A DNA stretch of 37,027 nucleotides from Profundicola sp964553105 (GCA_964553105.1 CAZKJO010000021.1:1-37027), one strand, 5' to 3'. Shown: positions 17,607 to 26,970, counted from the first letter of the stretch. Translations and numbers: made by a program. The notes: a model not told the origin generated them from the sequence alone.

Positions 17607-18758
17607 TTACTGAATTAATTCATAAGCGCCTTTATCTAAGAACTGAGCCGTAGTGTCAATTTTGGTATTAATCTCGGTAAAACCATTCTTAGTGTCACCT
17701 ACTTCCACTTCTAGTTGCTCAAAAGTATAGGCTTCGGCATCTTTGCTATTTAACTTAAGAACAAAATAAGTATTCTCCATTTCAGCCACGGCTGTTTCGG
17801 GAAGCGAAATAACACTTTTCTCCTCGGTTACAATATCAGCTTCTATAAACATACCTGGTAAAAATGTTGCATCTCGATTATCATTAATCTTTCCATAAAC
17901 CCTAACCGTTCTATTTTCATCAATCGCCTGACCAATCAAATGCACACTTGCCTCAAAATAAGTCGCGTCCATTTCAGGGATTTTAAATAGAATTCTTTGA
18001 TCTTTTTTAATCTGTAATACGTCTTTCTCATACACCGTAAGCTCCAGTTGCAAATTATCTGAGTTCACGATTTCCATGATTTCTGTAGATGGTGCCACAT
18101 AACTTCCCTTGGTAACATGCACTTTGGTGATATATCCCGAAGTCGGCGCATATATATTGACCGTTGAACTGAAGTTTCCTCTTGATGCTTGCGAAGGTGA
18201 AACATTAAACAAACTCAATTGCTTCTTAAGTCCAGCATGTCTGGCTTTTGCCGTATTATACTCACTTTGAGCTTTTAAATAGTTCTTCTTTGCAGTAATT
18301 TTCTCTTCATACATTAACTTCTGACGCTCTAACTCTGAACCCAAATAACTTAAATCTTGAGTTAATTCTAAATATTCTTGCTGCATGGCAACAAGCTCTG
18401 GATTGTCTATAGAAGCCACCACTTGTCCTTTTCTAACATAATCTCCTTCCATTAGATTAGATGTTTTAATGTAGCCACCCGTAGAAGCAAATACAACCGA
18501 CCTATCACTTGGCGGAACATTTATAACTCCTGTAGTAGAAATACTCGCTGGAAATTCTCTTTTTTCAGGATTCACCAAATGCATTTCACTCAATTTAAAT
18601 TGCTCCGTCGTAACATCTACATGTCCGTCTGGTAAATCTGATTTTTGATTTTCCACCACATCATTAGATTCTTGGGAACATGCCTGAAAGAACACCAGCA
18701 TGAGGCAACCAAAAAGGTTTATCAATTGTGTTGTATAGTTTATATTAAAAGTTGTCAT
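17607..18758 (-). CDS. RND efflux periplasmic adaptor (CusB/CzcB-like)
   Basis: A 383-residue membrane-fusion protein linking inner-membrane pump and outer-membrane channel. A lipobox-like end to the signal sequence (LMLVFFQACSQ, Cys about 27) suggests lipid anchoring. The biotinyl-lipoyl-like hairpin shows as GGYIKTSNLMEGDYVRKGQV (about 95-115) and the return strand YAPTSGYITKVHVTKGSYV (about 205), with a coiled-coil hairpin between (about 125-190). It overlaps the stop of the pump gene by 14 bases, so translation is probably coupled. I see no N-terminal metal-binding cluster of the CusB Met type. The metal specificity is therefore open. Confidence 0.93.
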   Translation of the reverse strand: MTTFNINYTTQLINLFGCLMLVFFQACSQESNDVVENQKSDLPDGHVDVTTEQFKLSEMHLVNPEKREFPASISTTGVINVPPSDRSVVFASTGGYIKTSNLMEGDYVRKGQVVASIDNPELVAMQQEYLELTQDLSYLGSELERQKLMYEEKITAKKNYLKAQSEYNTAKARHAGLKKQLSLFNVSPSQASRGNFSSTVNIYAPTSGYITKVHVTKGSYVAPSTEIMEIVNSDNLQLELTVYEKDVLQIKKDQRILFKIPEMDATYFEASVHLIGQAIDENRTVRVYGKINDNRDATFLPGMFIEADIVTEEKSVISLPETAVAEMENTYFVLKLNSKDAEAYTFEQLEVEVGDTKNGFTEINTKIDTTAQFLDKGAYELIQ

Positions 18759-21700
18759 AGGTTAAATTATTAAGTTGAATAATAGTTTGATTATATAGAT
18801 TTAATTGATTTAAGTAATCAATTTTAATTTGGTAAGCATTCTCCATACTTTGGATGTATTGAAAGAAATCTATTTCTCCGTACAAAAAACTTTTATCAGC
18901 CGTTTTCACGATTTCATCAGCCAAAACAAGACCTTCTTCGTCGTAATATAAAAGAGCTTTTAGATGCTTATTTAACGTTTTTAATAAATTCTGATATTCA
19001 GCGTTTAATTTGAACTTCAAATTTTCTTTTTCTATTTCAATTCTGCTCTTTCCGATTTCTAAAGCATCGAATTGGGCTTGATATTGCTGATTAAAAAATG
19101 GAATTTTAACTCCTACTTGAAAACCAGGTTGATATGAATCAAGATTAAAACTATTGAACAACTCCACGGTCAAATCAGGTGTTTTCTTCTTCTTTTCATA
19201 ATCCAACTGTGCTTCTATCAGTTCTGATTGTTGATTTAGAATTTGCATTTCAGGAGTGTTTTCAAAAGTAAGCTCGTTTCGAATCAATTGCTTTAAAGGC
19301 AAGATTTCTATTTTCAAACTATCTTTTGCTTGAACCCATTTCTGAATATCTTGATAAGCAATCTGCCCATCTATGAGTGCTTGCTCATACAACAAATGAA
19401 CCTGACGTTGCTTAGTGCTTGCTGTAATTTTCTCTAAATAATTGCTTTCACCTAATTCATATCTAAGCTCTGCCATGTGAGAAAACTTAGCATAAAGACT
19501 ATCAAGTTCAGCATAAATGTTTTCTTTATGTTTCTCCGTTAAAAACTGATAATAAGCTAAAGTGACGGCTTTTTTCAATTGCTTTTCTTGTAATGAAAGT
19601 TGCGAACTCACTAAGTTAAATTCAGCTTCTTTCAATTTTTTATTGGCTTTAAAAACACCACCCAGAGAAATATCTTGCTCTGCACCTATCACATTCATAG
19701 GCTTGTTATTACTTCCCAAATTATTTTGATCTCTACCCAAATAAATATGGGTTTTATCTACCTTTTTATAAGTTCCTATCAAGGCCTCGGCTTCATCAAT
19801 TCTTAAGTGTTGAGACTGAATCCCCAAGTTGTTTTGAAGCGCCATAATTTGCAATTCTTCTAAATTCATCGGTTTTTCTTGTGCCATTACTCCAATGGAT
19901 ACGAGCAGAAACAATAGGCTAACTAAAGGCTTCACCTTTATTTTAGTGACTCTGTTATTCATAAATATGGAATATAAAATGGGAAGTACGATCAAGGTTA
20001 AAAAAGTAGAAGTAATCAATCCACCTATCACAACCGTTGCAAGTGGACGCTGCACCTCTGCTCCTGCTCCCGTTGAAATTGCCATAGGTAAGAATCCTAA
20101 CATCGCCGCAGAAGCTGTTAATAAAACTGCACGCATTCTATCTTGTGCACCATGCTTGATCAATTCCTCTAAATTCTTGAATTTTTCAATTTTAAGCTCT
20201 TTAAAATGTTCTATCAATACAATACCATTTAATACAGCAATACCAAATAGCGCAATAAAACCAACCCCCGCTGAAATACTAAAAGGTAGATCTCTCATCC
20301 ATAAAAGCAAGACACCACCCACGGCAGCCAGTGGAATGGCAGAGTAAATCATTAAAGCCTCTTTCACCGACCTAAATGCAAAATACAACAGAACGAAAAT
20401 CAATAATAAGGAAACGGGTACGGCTAATATTAATCGTTTACTTGCACTTTGTAGATTCTCAAACTGGCCTCCATAGTCCACACTATAACCAATCGGTAAA
20501 TCAATATTATTATCAACTAATTCTTGAATTTCTTCTGCCACCGATTGCAAATCTCTGTCTCTCACATTTACACCCACTACCATTCGGCGTTTGGTATCAT
20601 CGCGTGAAATCCTTGCAGCTCCTTTGGTATATGAGATTTCGGCCAGTTCAGACATAGGAAGTTTTCCTCCATTGGGTAAATCAATCATTAGATTTTTAAT
20701 GTCATCAATATCCTTACGCTGTTCTGCACCTAGTCTAACTACTAAATCAAAATTTCTCTCGCCTTCAAAAACATTCCCGACTACTTTTCCACCAAATGCC
20801 ATGGAAAGCACATCATTTACATCAGCGATATTCAATCCATAGCGGGCAATTTTATGTCGATTATAACTCACATTCATCTGTGGCAATCCTTCGATTTTAT
20901 CTACCACCACGTCACTTGCCCCTTCAACATTTTCCACCAAAGCTTTAATTTCTTCACCTTTTTTTGCCAAAATGCTTAAATCATCTCCAAAAACCTTGAT
21001 GGCAATATCCGCACGAACTCCTGTAATCAACTCATTAAAACGCATTTCGATAGGTTGGGTAAACTCTACTTCCATACCCGGAATCACCGATAAGGCCTCT
21101 TCAAATTTATTTGCCATTTCATCTCGATTGCTAGCAGAAGTCCATTCACTTTTTGGTTTCATCGTAATGATTACATCACTCTCTTCCATACTCATGGGGT
21201 CGGTAGGAACTTCGGCAGCACCAATACGCGTAACTACTTGATTTACCTCTGGGAATTGTTCAATTAATATTTTCTCAATTCTTGTTGTGGTTTCAATGGT
21301 CTTTTGAAGAGAAGTTCCTGTTTTTAAAACCGGTTGAATCACAAAGTCATTTTCATCTAATTGAGGTATGAACTCCCCACCCATTCGAGTGAAAACAAAG
21401 ACCGTAATCATTAAAATAAAAAATGCAAAACCAAGAACAACATATTTAATTTGAAATAAAGAATTCATAGCTCTTAAATACCAAGCTTGTAAACGCTTTA
21501 TCACTTTATCTGAAAAGTTAGGTTTATCCGATTTTTTAGGTTTTAAAAATAAAGCTGAAACTACGGGAACATAAGTCAAACACAGAATCATTGCACCAAT
21601 TAAAGCAAAACTAAAAACCAATGCCATCGGTCGGAACATTTTTCCTTCTACACCTTGCAACGTGAGAATAGGAATAAACACAATTAGAATAATAAGTTGA

Positions 21701-23067
21701 CCAAAAATGGCAGAATTCATCATGGTTGATGCTCCAGAAAATGAGATTTCATCTTTTAAGTTTTGCCTGTCCTTAACTGGAACATTTTGAAGTTCTACCC
21801 TATTCTGCATCATTTTAAATGTGGTGAATTCAACAATAATCACAGCTCCATCTATAATAATCCCAAAATCAATCGCTCCCATACTCATCAAGTTGGCGTC
21901 AACACCAAAAATGTGCATCATAGAAAGAGCAAACAACAAACTCAACGGAATTACTGAAGCTACCACCAATCCTGACCTTAAGTTTCCGAGCAAGATAACG
22001 ACCACAAAAATCACGATTAAAAACCCAAAAACTAAGTTTTCGGCAACCGTGTTCATCGTTTTTCCAATCAGTTCACTTCGCTCTAAAAATGGATTGATAT
22101 AAACACCCTCCGGAAGCGTTTTTGAGATTTCAGCTACTCGTTCTTTTACGGCATCAATTACTTTTTTGGAGTCAGCATCCTTTAACATCATTACTTGCCC
22201 CAAAACCTTTTCGCCTTCTCCATTCGCAGTAATGGCACCGAATCTTGTTGCGCTACCATATCTAACCTCAGCGACATCGCGAATATAGATGGGGCGTCCA
22301 TTGCTATTTTTAACCACAACATTTTTGATGTCTTCTAGATTTTTAATCAAACCTTCTCCTCTAATAAAGTAAGCTTGATTAACTTTTTCGATATAACCAC
22401 CACCAGCTACACTATTGTTATTTTCCAAAGCTGTAAAAACCTCCCTAGCGGTAACATTCATGGCCGCGAGTTTTTGTGTGTTTATGGCAACTTCATATTG
22501 TTTGAGATGTCCTCCCCAGGTGTTAACCTCAACCACACCGGGAATTCCCGATAATTGACGTTTAACAATCCAATCTTGGAAAGTTCTTAATTGTTCATCG
22601 GTATATCGATCCTTGAACTCAGGCTCAACATCGAGTATGTATTGGTAAATTTCTCCCAATCCAGTTGAAATGGGCCCCATTTCTGGTGTTCCAAAACCTT
22701 CGGGAATCTTTTCTGCTGCAGTTTGTATTTTCTCAGCAATGAGTTGACGAGGAAGATAAGTCCCCATGTCGTCATCGAAAACAATAGTTACAACAGACAA
22801 TCCGAATTTACTATCGGATCTAATTTCTTGAACTCCTGGTAAATTTGCCATTTCGAGCTCAATAGGATAGGTTATGAATTGCTCCATATCCTGGGTTGAT
22901 AAGTTTTTGGAAGTGGTAATTACTTGTACTTGGTTATTTGTAATATCAGGTACTGCTCCAATAGAAATTTGCGTGGCCGAATAAAGTCCGAAGCCAATCA
23001 AAAGAGCAGTAAAAAGGAAAATTAATATTTTATTTTTAACGGAAAACGCTATAATTTGTGAAAGCAT
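18745..23067 (-). CDS. Heavy-metal RND pump fused to TolC-like outer-membrane factor (CusA-CusC type)
   Basis: A 1440-residue fusion. Residues 1 to about 1035 are an HME-family RND proton antiporter with 12 expected membrane helices. The family signature DFGIIIDGAVIIVE (about 400) lies in the fourth helix and carries the proton-relay acidic residues. GEFIPQLDENDFVI and PTDPMSMEESDV mark the porter region. After the last pump helix (TLIVLPILYSIFMNNR), a second secretion-like segment (PLVSLLFLLVSIGVMAQ, about 1045-1060) leads into about 380 residues resembling CzcC/TolC outer-membrane factors (NLEELQIMALQNN, long coiled coils). Such fusions are common in Bacteroidota, but how the C-terminal domain reaches the outer membrane is unclear. 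If the internal signal is cleaved, two proteins arise. Metal is probably Cu/Ag or Zn/Co/Cd; it cannot be decided here. Confidence 0.93.
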   Translation of the reverse strand: MLSQIIAFSVKNKILIFLFTALLIGFGLYSATQISIGAVPDITNNQVQVITTSKNLSTQDMEQFITYPIELEMANLPGVQEIRSDSKFGLSVVTIVFDDDMGTYLPRQLIAEKIQTAAEKIPEGFGTPEMGPISTGLGEIYQYILDVEPEFKDRYTDEQLRTFQDWIVKRQLSGIPGVVEVNTWGGHLKQYEVAINTQKLAAMNVTAREVFTALENNNSVAGGGYIEKVNQAYFIRGEGLIKNLEDIKNVVVKNSNGRPIYIRDVAEVRYGSATRFGAITANGEGEKVLGQVMMLKDADSKKVIDAVKERVAEISKTLPEGVYINPFLERSELIGKTMNTVAENLVFGFLIVIFVVVILLGNLRSGLVVASVIPLSLLFALSMMHIFGVDANLMSMGAIDFGIIIDGAVIIVEFTTFKMMQNRVELQNVPVKDRQNLKDEISFSGASTMMNSAIFGQLIILIVFIPILTLQGVEGKMFRPMALVFSFALIGAMILCLTYVPVVSALFLKPKKSDKPNFSDKVIKRLQAWYLRAMNSLFQIKYVVLGFAFFILMITVFVFTRMGGEFIPQLDENDFVIQPVLKTGTSLQKTIETTTRIEKILIEQFPEVNQVVTRIGAAEVPTDPMSMEESDVIITMKPKSEWTSASNRDEMANKFEEALSVIPGMEVEFTQPIEMRFNELITGVRADIAIKVFGDDLSILAKKGEEIKALVENVEGASDVVVDKIEGLPQMNVSYNRHKIARYGLNIADVNDVLSMAFGGKVVGNVFEGERNFDLVVRLGAEQRKDIDDIKNLMIDLPNGGKLPMSELAEISYTKGAARISRDDTKRRMVVGVNVRDRDLQSVAEEIQELVDNNIDLPIGYSVDYGGQFENLQSASKRLILAVPVSLLLIFVLLYFAFRSVKEALMIYSAIPLAAVGGVLLLWMRDLPFSISAGVGFIALFGIAVLNGIVLIEHFKELKIEKFKNLEELIKHGAQDRMRAVLLTASAAMLGFLPMAISTGAGAEVQRPLATVVIGGLITSTFLTLIVLPILYSIFMNNRVTKIKVKPLVSLLFLLVSIGVMAQEKPMNLEELQIMALQNNLGIQSQHLRIDEAEALIGTYKKVDKTHIYLGRDQNNLGSNNKPMNVIGAEQDISLGGVFKANKKLKEAEFNLVSSQLSLQEKQLKKAVTLAYYQFLTEKHKENIYAELDSLYAKFSHMAELRYELGESNYLEKITASTKQRQVHLLYEQALIDGQIAYQDIQKWVQAKDSLKIEILPLKQLIRNELTFENTPEMQILNQQSELIEAQLDYEKKKKTPDLTVELFNSFNLDSYQPGFQVGVKIPFFNQQYQAQFDALEIGKSRIEIEKENLKFKLNAEYQNLLKTLNKHLKALLYYDEEGLVLADEIVKTADKSFLYGEIDFFQYIQSMENAYQIKIDYLNQLNLYNQTIIQLNNLTYDNF

Positions 23068-23099
23068 TGTTCTCTAATTTTATAAATTGAACAACTACA

Positions 23100-23163
23100 T
23101 TGATTTAAAAATCAACAAGTTGATAAAAAATGACATGAAGAGAATTAGTTAATTTAATTCTCT
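23100..23163 (-). repeat. Two inverted repeats between the small His-rich gene and the pump gene
   Basis: TTGATTT (23100-23106) with AAATCAA (23109-23115) and AGAGAATTA (23139-23147) with TAATTCTCT (23155-23163) both form perfect short stems in the 109-base spacer. Neither has an adjacent T-run on the minus strand, so they look like operator, attenuator or mRNA-processing elements rather than plain terminators. Confidence 0.4.
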
Positions 23164-23176
23164 AATCGAAATAAAA

Positions 23177-23575
23177 TTAGATAGAACGAGGTGGCTGTAA
23201 AATTGTATTTAAATCAGGTGATTTGTAAATACTTACATAAAATGAAGTCAATTCTTTAAACTCAGAAAAGTTAGGTGTAGGAATCAAAGTTTCATCTTCG
23301 AAAGCAAAAAGTAACTGAAAATTGTTTGAATTATGATGATCACAATGAAAAGGCAACTTCTCGTGATCTTTGTGCTCATAAGGATTTTGCTTTTCATGTT
23401 CAGCTTTTAGCTCACCATAGTGCTTGGCGAAAAAAGCAAACATATCGTCCCCATATTCTTTTTGATGAAATTGCGCATGCTCAACCAGGTCCCCAAGTTT
23501 AGCAATATCGCTAAAATGGAAATTCATACTTTGTACAAACAGAATGGTTGATATTATGAATGCTATCAATTTCAT
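23177..23575 (-). CDS. Small exported His-rich protein heading the metal-efflux operon
   Basis: A 132-residue exported protein. MKLIAFIISTILFVQSMNFHFSD begins with a hydrophobic signal or anchor segment. His and Cys are concentrated around HYGELKAEHEK and PFHCDHHNSNN (about 70-100), suggesting metal binding, and the C-terminus ends in Pro-Pro-Arg. Bacteroidota often carry small proteins of this kind (compare the HYC_CC_PP family) beside CusA-type pumps, but the full motif set is not present, so membership is uncertain. ATG at 23575 is preferred, because the upstream in-frame TTG at 23584 is part of the -7 box TAACTTTG (23582-23589). It is the first gene of the operon; the spacer to the pump gene is 109 bases and contains two inverted repeats. 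Confidence 0.65.
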   Translation of the reverse strand: MKLIAFIISTILFVQSMNFHFSDIAKLGDLVEHAQFHQKEYGDDMFAFFAKHYGELKAEHEKQNPYEHKDHEKLPFHCDHHNSNNFQLLFAFEDETLIPTPNFSEFKELTSFYVSIYKSPDLNTILQPPRSI

Positions 23576-23581
23576 ATAGGT

Positions 23582-23612
23582 CAAAGTTAATCAAATATTA
23601 GCTCCAAATATA
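23582..23612 (-). promoter_or_regulatory. Two candidate -7 boxes for the metal-efflux operon
   Basis: Minus-strand TATATTTG (23605-23612) and TAACTTTG (23582-23589) both match TAnnTTTG. The second is six bases from the ATG at 23575, and the first would give a leader of about 25 bases. Upstream are repeated TTTAGAA half-sites (23635-23671). Confidence 0.5.
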
Positions 23613-23634
23613 TGATTAAACGCATTTTAAATTG

Positions 23635-23671
23635 TTCTAAATAACGGTTTAGAATTCTAAAGATGTTCTAA
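23635..23671. promoter_or_regulatory. Operator-like TTCTAA repeats upstream of the metal operon
   Basis: TTCTAAA (23635-23641) and TTTAGAA (23648-23654) are an exact inverted repeat with a 6-base spacer. TTCTAA recurs at 23655 and 23666, so copies start 20 and 11 bases apart, close to two and one helical turns. A 14-base palindrome TTTAGAATTCTAAA lies at 23648-23661. The array lies over the expected -33 zone of the upstream -7 box and runs into the end of the hydrolase gene. Confidence 0.4.
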
Positions 23672-24271
23672 GGAAAACTCCAAAGCTCTTTCCTCATTAT
23701 AATACACATTTCCAGGTTGCCAAAATGCTACATGACCGCCGTATTTTGGGGTTTCTAGATGAACAAATTTGTGATTTTTAGCAATGTCATAAGGATATGA
23801 TTTCTCTGAAAGAAAGGAATCATTTTTAGCATTTAAAATCAAGGTTGGTACTTTAATGTATTCCAGAACATTAAGCGAGCTACATTGTTCATAATAATCA
23901 TCGGCATCTATATAGCCATGTGCCTTAGAGGTATAAACCTCATCAAAATCTCTTAAATTCTTAATCGATTTTATCATTTCATCTGAAATTCTTTCCGGAA
24001 AAATCTTTTGTTTGGCTTTAATTTTCTTTTTTAAATGAACATGAAAATTCTTTCCATAGACAAAGTTCCTCGGGCCGATAATTTTATCAGATGCTCCCGC
24101 CAAATCACAAGGTGTAGAAACAGCGATTACCGCTTTTAAGGCNNNNNNNNNNNNNNNNNNNNNNNNNNNNNNNNNNNNNNNNNNNNNNNNNNNNNNNNNN
24201 NNNNNNNNNNNNNNNNNNNNNNNNNNNNNNNNNNNNNNNNNNGGTCGATAATTCGATTCAATAATTGGCAA
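23657..24271 (-). CDS. YheT-type alpha/beta hydrolase (interrupted by assembly gap)
   Basis: Both ends of an alpha/beta-hydrolase of the YheT type. After the gap the protein reads KAVIAVSTPCDLAGASDKI, then VPTLILNAKNDSFLS, which holds the likely catalytic Asp, and KYGGHVAFWQPG with the catalytic His. The nucleophile (GxSxGG) and oxyanion region are in the gap. The start side offers only nine codons (PIIESNYR) opened by TTG at 24271, with no ATG in frame before a stop. Relatives are about 320 residues; roughly 170 are visible, so about 450 bases are probably missing, not 100. It lies 21 bases after the PEP carboxylase stop, so the two are likely co-transcribed. The substrate is unknown. Confidence 0.8.
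   Translation of the reverse strand: MPIIESNYRXXXXXXXXXXXXXXXXXXXXXXXXXXXXXXXXXXALKAVIAVSTPCDLAGASDKIIGPRNFVYGKNFHVHLKKKIKAKQKIFPERISDEMIKSIKNLRDFDEVYTSKAHGYIDADDYYEQCSSLNVLEYIKVPTLILNAKNDSFLSEKSYPYDIAKNHKFVHLETPKYGGHVAFWQPGNVYYNEERALEFSLEHL
24143..24242. other. Assembly gap (100 N)
   Basis: Placeholder gap inside the hydrolase gene. The flanks show no overlap, and comparison with the usual family length suggests several hundred missing bases. Confidence 0.9.
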
Positions 24272-24292
24272 TGCTATTAGTTTTAAAAATGA

Positions 24293-26842
24293 TTATGCAG
24301 AGTTTCTACTTGCGTTAATATTCCCGAACAACGATCTAGTGACCATTGAGGAATACATTTCTTCTTTGTCTGTTCCTTCTTGAAGCTTCTGCAAGGCATA
24401 TTGCTGAATGGCTAATAATGGTAAAACAATCTTTTCTCGCATTTCAACAGATAATCTAGAAATCGGTTCGTCTTGCATTAAAATTTCATAACCCGTAATT
24501 TCTAACATCATCTGTTTAGACAATAAAAACTCATCATATAATAAGGTCCAAAATTCACTGTATTGTGGATTCTCTTTCATATAGAACGTCAATGGAAAAT
24601 ATGTTTTTGTCATAGACATCATACTATTTTGCACCAAGGTTTTGAAGAAATCGGAGTTATTAAATAGGTCAATAATTTCTTGTTTTCTACCTTCATCTAC
24701 AAACTTTTTAATCGCGGTTCCAAAACCATAATATCCAGGAACATTTTGTTTTAATTGACTCCATGACCCCACAAATGGAATCGCTCTCAAATCCTCAAAT
24801 ACTAAAGCATCACTTGATCCACCTCGTTTGGTAGGACGCGATCCTATATTGGTTTTTCCATAGAACTTGAGCGTACTCATGTTTTCTAAATAAGGAACAA
24901 ATTGTGGATGTGACTTTAAATCTGCATATTTCTTATAGCTTAACAAAGCTAAATCATCCAACAACTGTCTTTCATGCTTTTTAATTTCCATTTTAGAATC
25001 CATAAAAACAGAATTCTTTAAACCAGCGGAAATCAATTGTTCAAAATTAAATTTCGCTTGATCTTTTGTTCCGAAAACGGATGTAATAGTCTGCCCTTGT
25101 ATGGTCAATTCAATTCTATGGTTGGCAATTGTTTTTCCTTGTGCTGCGTAAAACTGGTGCGTTTTTCCACCTCCACGTGCGGGTGGCCCTCCTCGACCAT
25201 CAAAGAAAACAACTTTCATTTCGTTCTGATCAGAAACAGCGGTTAGCCTTTCTTTGGTTTGATAAATTTCCCAATTCGCTTTTACATAACCACCATCTTT
25301 GGTTCCATCAGAGAAACCTAACATAATACCTTGCTCGGAATTTCGGCGCGCTAAATGTTTACGATAAACAGGTAGATTATAGAGTCTATTCATGGTTTCC
25401 TCTGAACCATTTAATCCGTTTATGGTTTCGAAAAGAGGAATTATATCAAAATTGATTTCATCGTCTTGATAACCACAATATTTGAATAAGGCATAAACGA
25501 TTAAAACATCAAAAATGCTTTCGGAATTAGAAATAATATATCTATGAATTCCTCGCTCGCCATTTCTTCGCTGCAACTCGCTAAGTTGCTTTACATTCTT
25601 GATGGTATCAATAGTAATATCAGTTTCGTAGTCGTTTTCATCAATATTCAAAGTCTTTTCTGTTAGAAATTCAATTCTAGCTTCATCGCTAAGTTCGTCA
25701 TAATTAAGCCCAAATTCTTTTTGAAAGATTTCACGAATAATTAAATCATGTTTAGAACTATCTTGACGAATATCTAAACTCGCAAAATGAAAACCGAACA
25801 TTCTAACACGGTCGATGTAATCGTTGATATAATTTAAATATAATCCGTTGTATTTATTTTGAATATCTTCTTTAATAAAAAGCAACTCTGCTATCAATTC
25901 CTCATGTGACATCGAGTCTTTACCATGAAAAATCATTTCATATAGTTTTTCGCTAATAGATGTCATCCTTTCGGAAACGCCTCTAAAGGTGAGCTTTTTT
26001 CTTAATTTTTTAAGGTGATTATAATAGCTTTTAAGAATTGAGATTCTTAATTCGTCAGCTACACGTTTGGTTGTTTCAGCTGTTACATAAGGATTCCCAT
26101 CTCTATCACCACCTGGCCAAAAGCCTAATTGAATCAAAAGAGGGTTGTTCTCAATAGTTTCGTTTCCGTAAAGTGATTTTACCTTTTGAGCAAGTTCTCC
26201 TAAAGTATCATAATAAACATAGCGTAAATAATAGATAATGCTCAATGCCTCGTCATAAGGTGTAGGTTTGGTATGACTAACAAAAGGCGTAAGTCCCAAT
26301 TGTTGTAATAAAAGATCGATATGAGTTACTGAATCACTTTTAATGGCTGACCTTAAATCATATAAAATTCTTTGAACATCATTAGAATAAAACTGAGTAG
26401 GATGTGCCGTAAAAACAACTTTTACCGCAAAATCTTTCAACTTTTCTGCGACACCTTCTAATTTTTCTCTTTCTTCTGCAACTTGATAAAATTGAGTTAA
26501 GGTGCCCGATTCGGTCGTTTCATGTAATGAAGAAAAAGCAGCATCCTCAATACTATCAAACAATACCACTTGTCGCTCGATATATTGAATAATCTTAAAC
26601 AACAAATCAGCTTTCTTGTCTTCGTCGGTAATTTTTGTATGATGCTCAAAAAACTCATCTATAATTTCGATCGGTGTTTTCCCTTCTGGGAATTTTATTC
26701 TACTTTCCTCGTATAGAAAGGGAAGAAGCATACCAATATTCGACATCTTATCATAAGGGAGGCTCATAAAAAGACTATTATAAATCTGATATTTATTCTG
26801 AACGAGTTGTCGGAATTTCTCGGTTTGTTGTGGCTGTTTCAT
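24293..26842 (-). CDS. ppc: Phosphoenolpyruvate carboxylase
   Basis: An 849-residue cytoplasmic enzyme that adds bicarbonate to phosphoenolpyruvate to form oxaloacetate, refilling the TCA cycle. The catalytic His lies in VVFTAHPTQF (about 150). Other signatures are GFWPGGDRDGNPYVT (about 245), MLGFSDGTKDGGY, the active-site glycine loop FFDGRGGPPARGGGKTH and IGSRPTKRGG. The loop has Asp where the classical enzymes read FHGRGG, which from memory is usual in Bacteroidota. Slightly shorter than the enterobacterial enzyme. ATG at 26842 is chosen; the in-frame TTG at 26851 belongs to the promoter box TAACTTTG. A hydrolase gene follows closely. Confidence 0.97.
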   Translation of the reverse strand: MKQPQQTEKFRQLVQNKYQIYNSLFMSLPYDKMSNIGMLLPFLYEESRIKFPEGKTPIEIIDEFFEHHTKITDEDKKADLLFKIIQYIERQVVLFDSIEDAAFSSLHETTESGTLTQFYQVAEEREKLEGVAEKLKDFAVKVVFTAHPTQFYSNDVQRILYDLRSAIKSDSVTHIDLLLQQLGLTPFVSHTKPTPYDEALSIIYYLRYVYYDTLGELAQKVKSLYGNETIENNPLLIQLGFWPGGDRDGNPYVTAETTKRVADELRISILKSYYNHLKKLRKKLTFRGVSERMTSISEKLYEMIFHGKDSMSHEELIAELLFIKEDIQNKYNGLYLNYINDYIDRVRMFGFHFASLDIRQDSSKHDLIIREIFQKEFGLNYDELSDEARIEFLTEKTLNIDENDYETDITIDTIKNVKQLSELQRRNGERGIHRYIISNSESIFDVLIVYALFKYCGYQDDEINFDIIPLFETINGLNGSEETMNRLYNLPVYRKHLARRNSEQGIMLGFSDGTKDGGYVKANWEIYQTKERLTAVSDQNEMKVVFFDGRGGPPARGGGKTHQFYAAQGKTIANHRIELTIQGQTITSVFGTKDQAKFNFEQLISAGLKNSVFMDSKMEIKKHERQLLDDLALLSYKKYADLKSHPQFVPYLENMSTLKFYGKTNIGSRPTKRGGSSDALVFEDLRAIPFVGSWSQLKQNVPGYYGFGTAIKKFVDEGRKQEIIDLFNNSDFFKTLVQNSMMSMTKTYFPLTFYMKENPQYSEFWTLLYDEFLLSKQMMLEITGYEILMQDEPISRLSVEMREKIVLPLLAIQQYALQKLQEGTDKEEMYSSMVTRSLFGNINASRNSA

Positions 26843-26848
26843 AAGTAT

Positions 26849-26856
26849 CAAAGTTA
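26849..26856 (-). promoter_or_regulatory. -7 promoter box of ppc, 6 bases from the ATG
   Basis: Minus-strand TAACTTTG matches TAnnTTTG and is separated from the ATG at 26842 by six bases, the same spacing as at porW and the metal operon. Confidence 0.55.
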
Positions 26857-26970
26857 AGAAATGAAACTATGTGATATCTAATTCTAGTTTTCTATTTATA
26901 ACATAAAACAATTTTACTGAAAAAAGGCAATGGATTCTTAAACAATGTGGCTAAAAATTATATTTTTCTC

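Noticed and set aside
19895..22102. Several plus-strand open frames of 64-150 codons opposite the pump gene
   Set aside because: They lie antisense to a strongly conserved pump sequence, show low-complexity Ser/Ile/Pro composition and match nothing; they are shadows.
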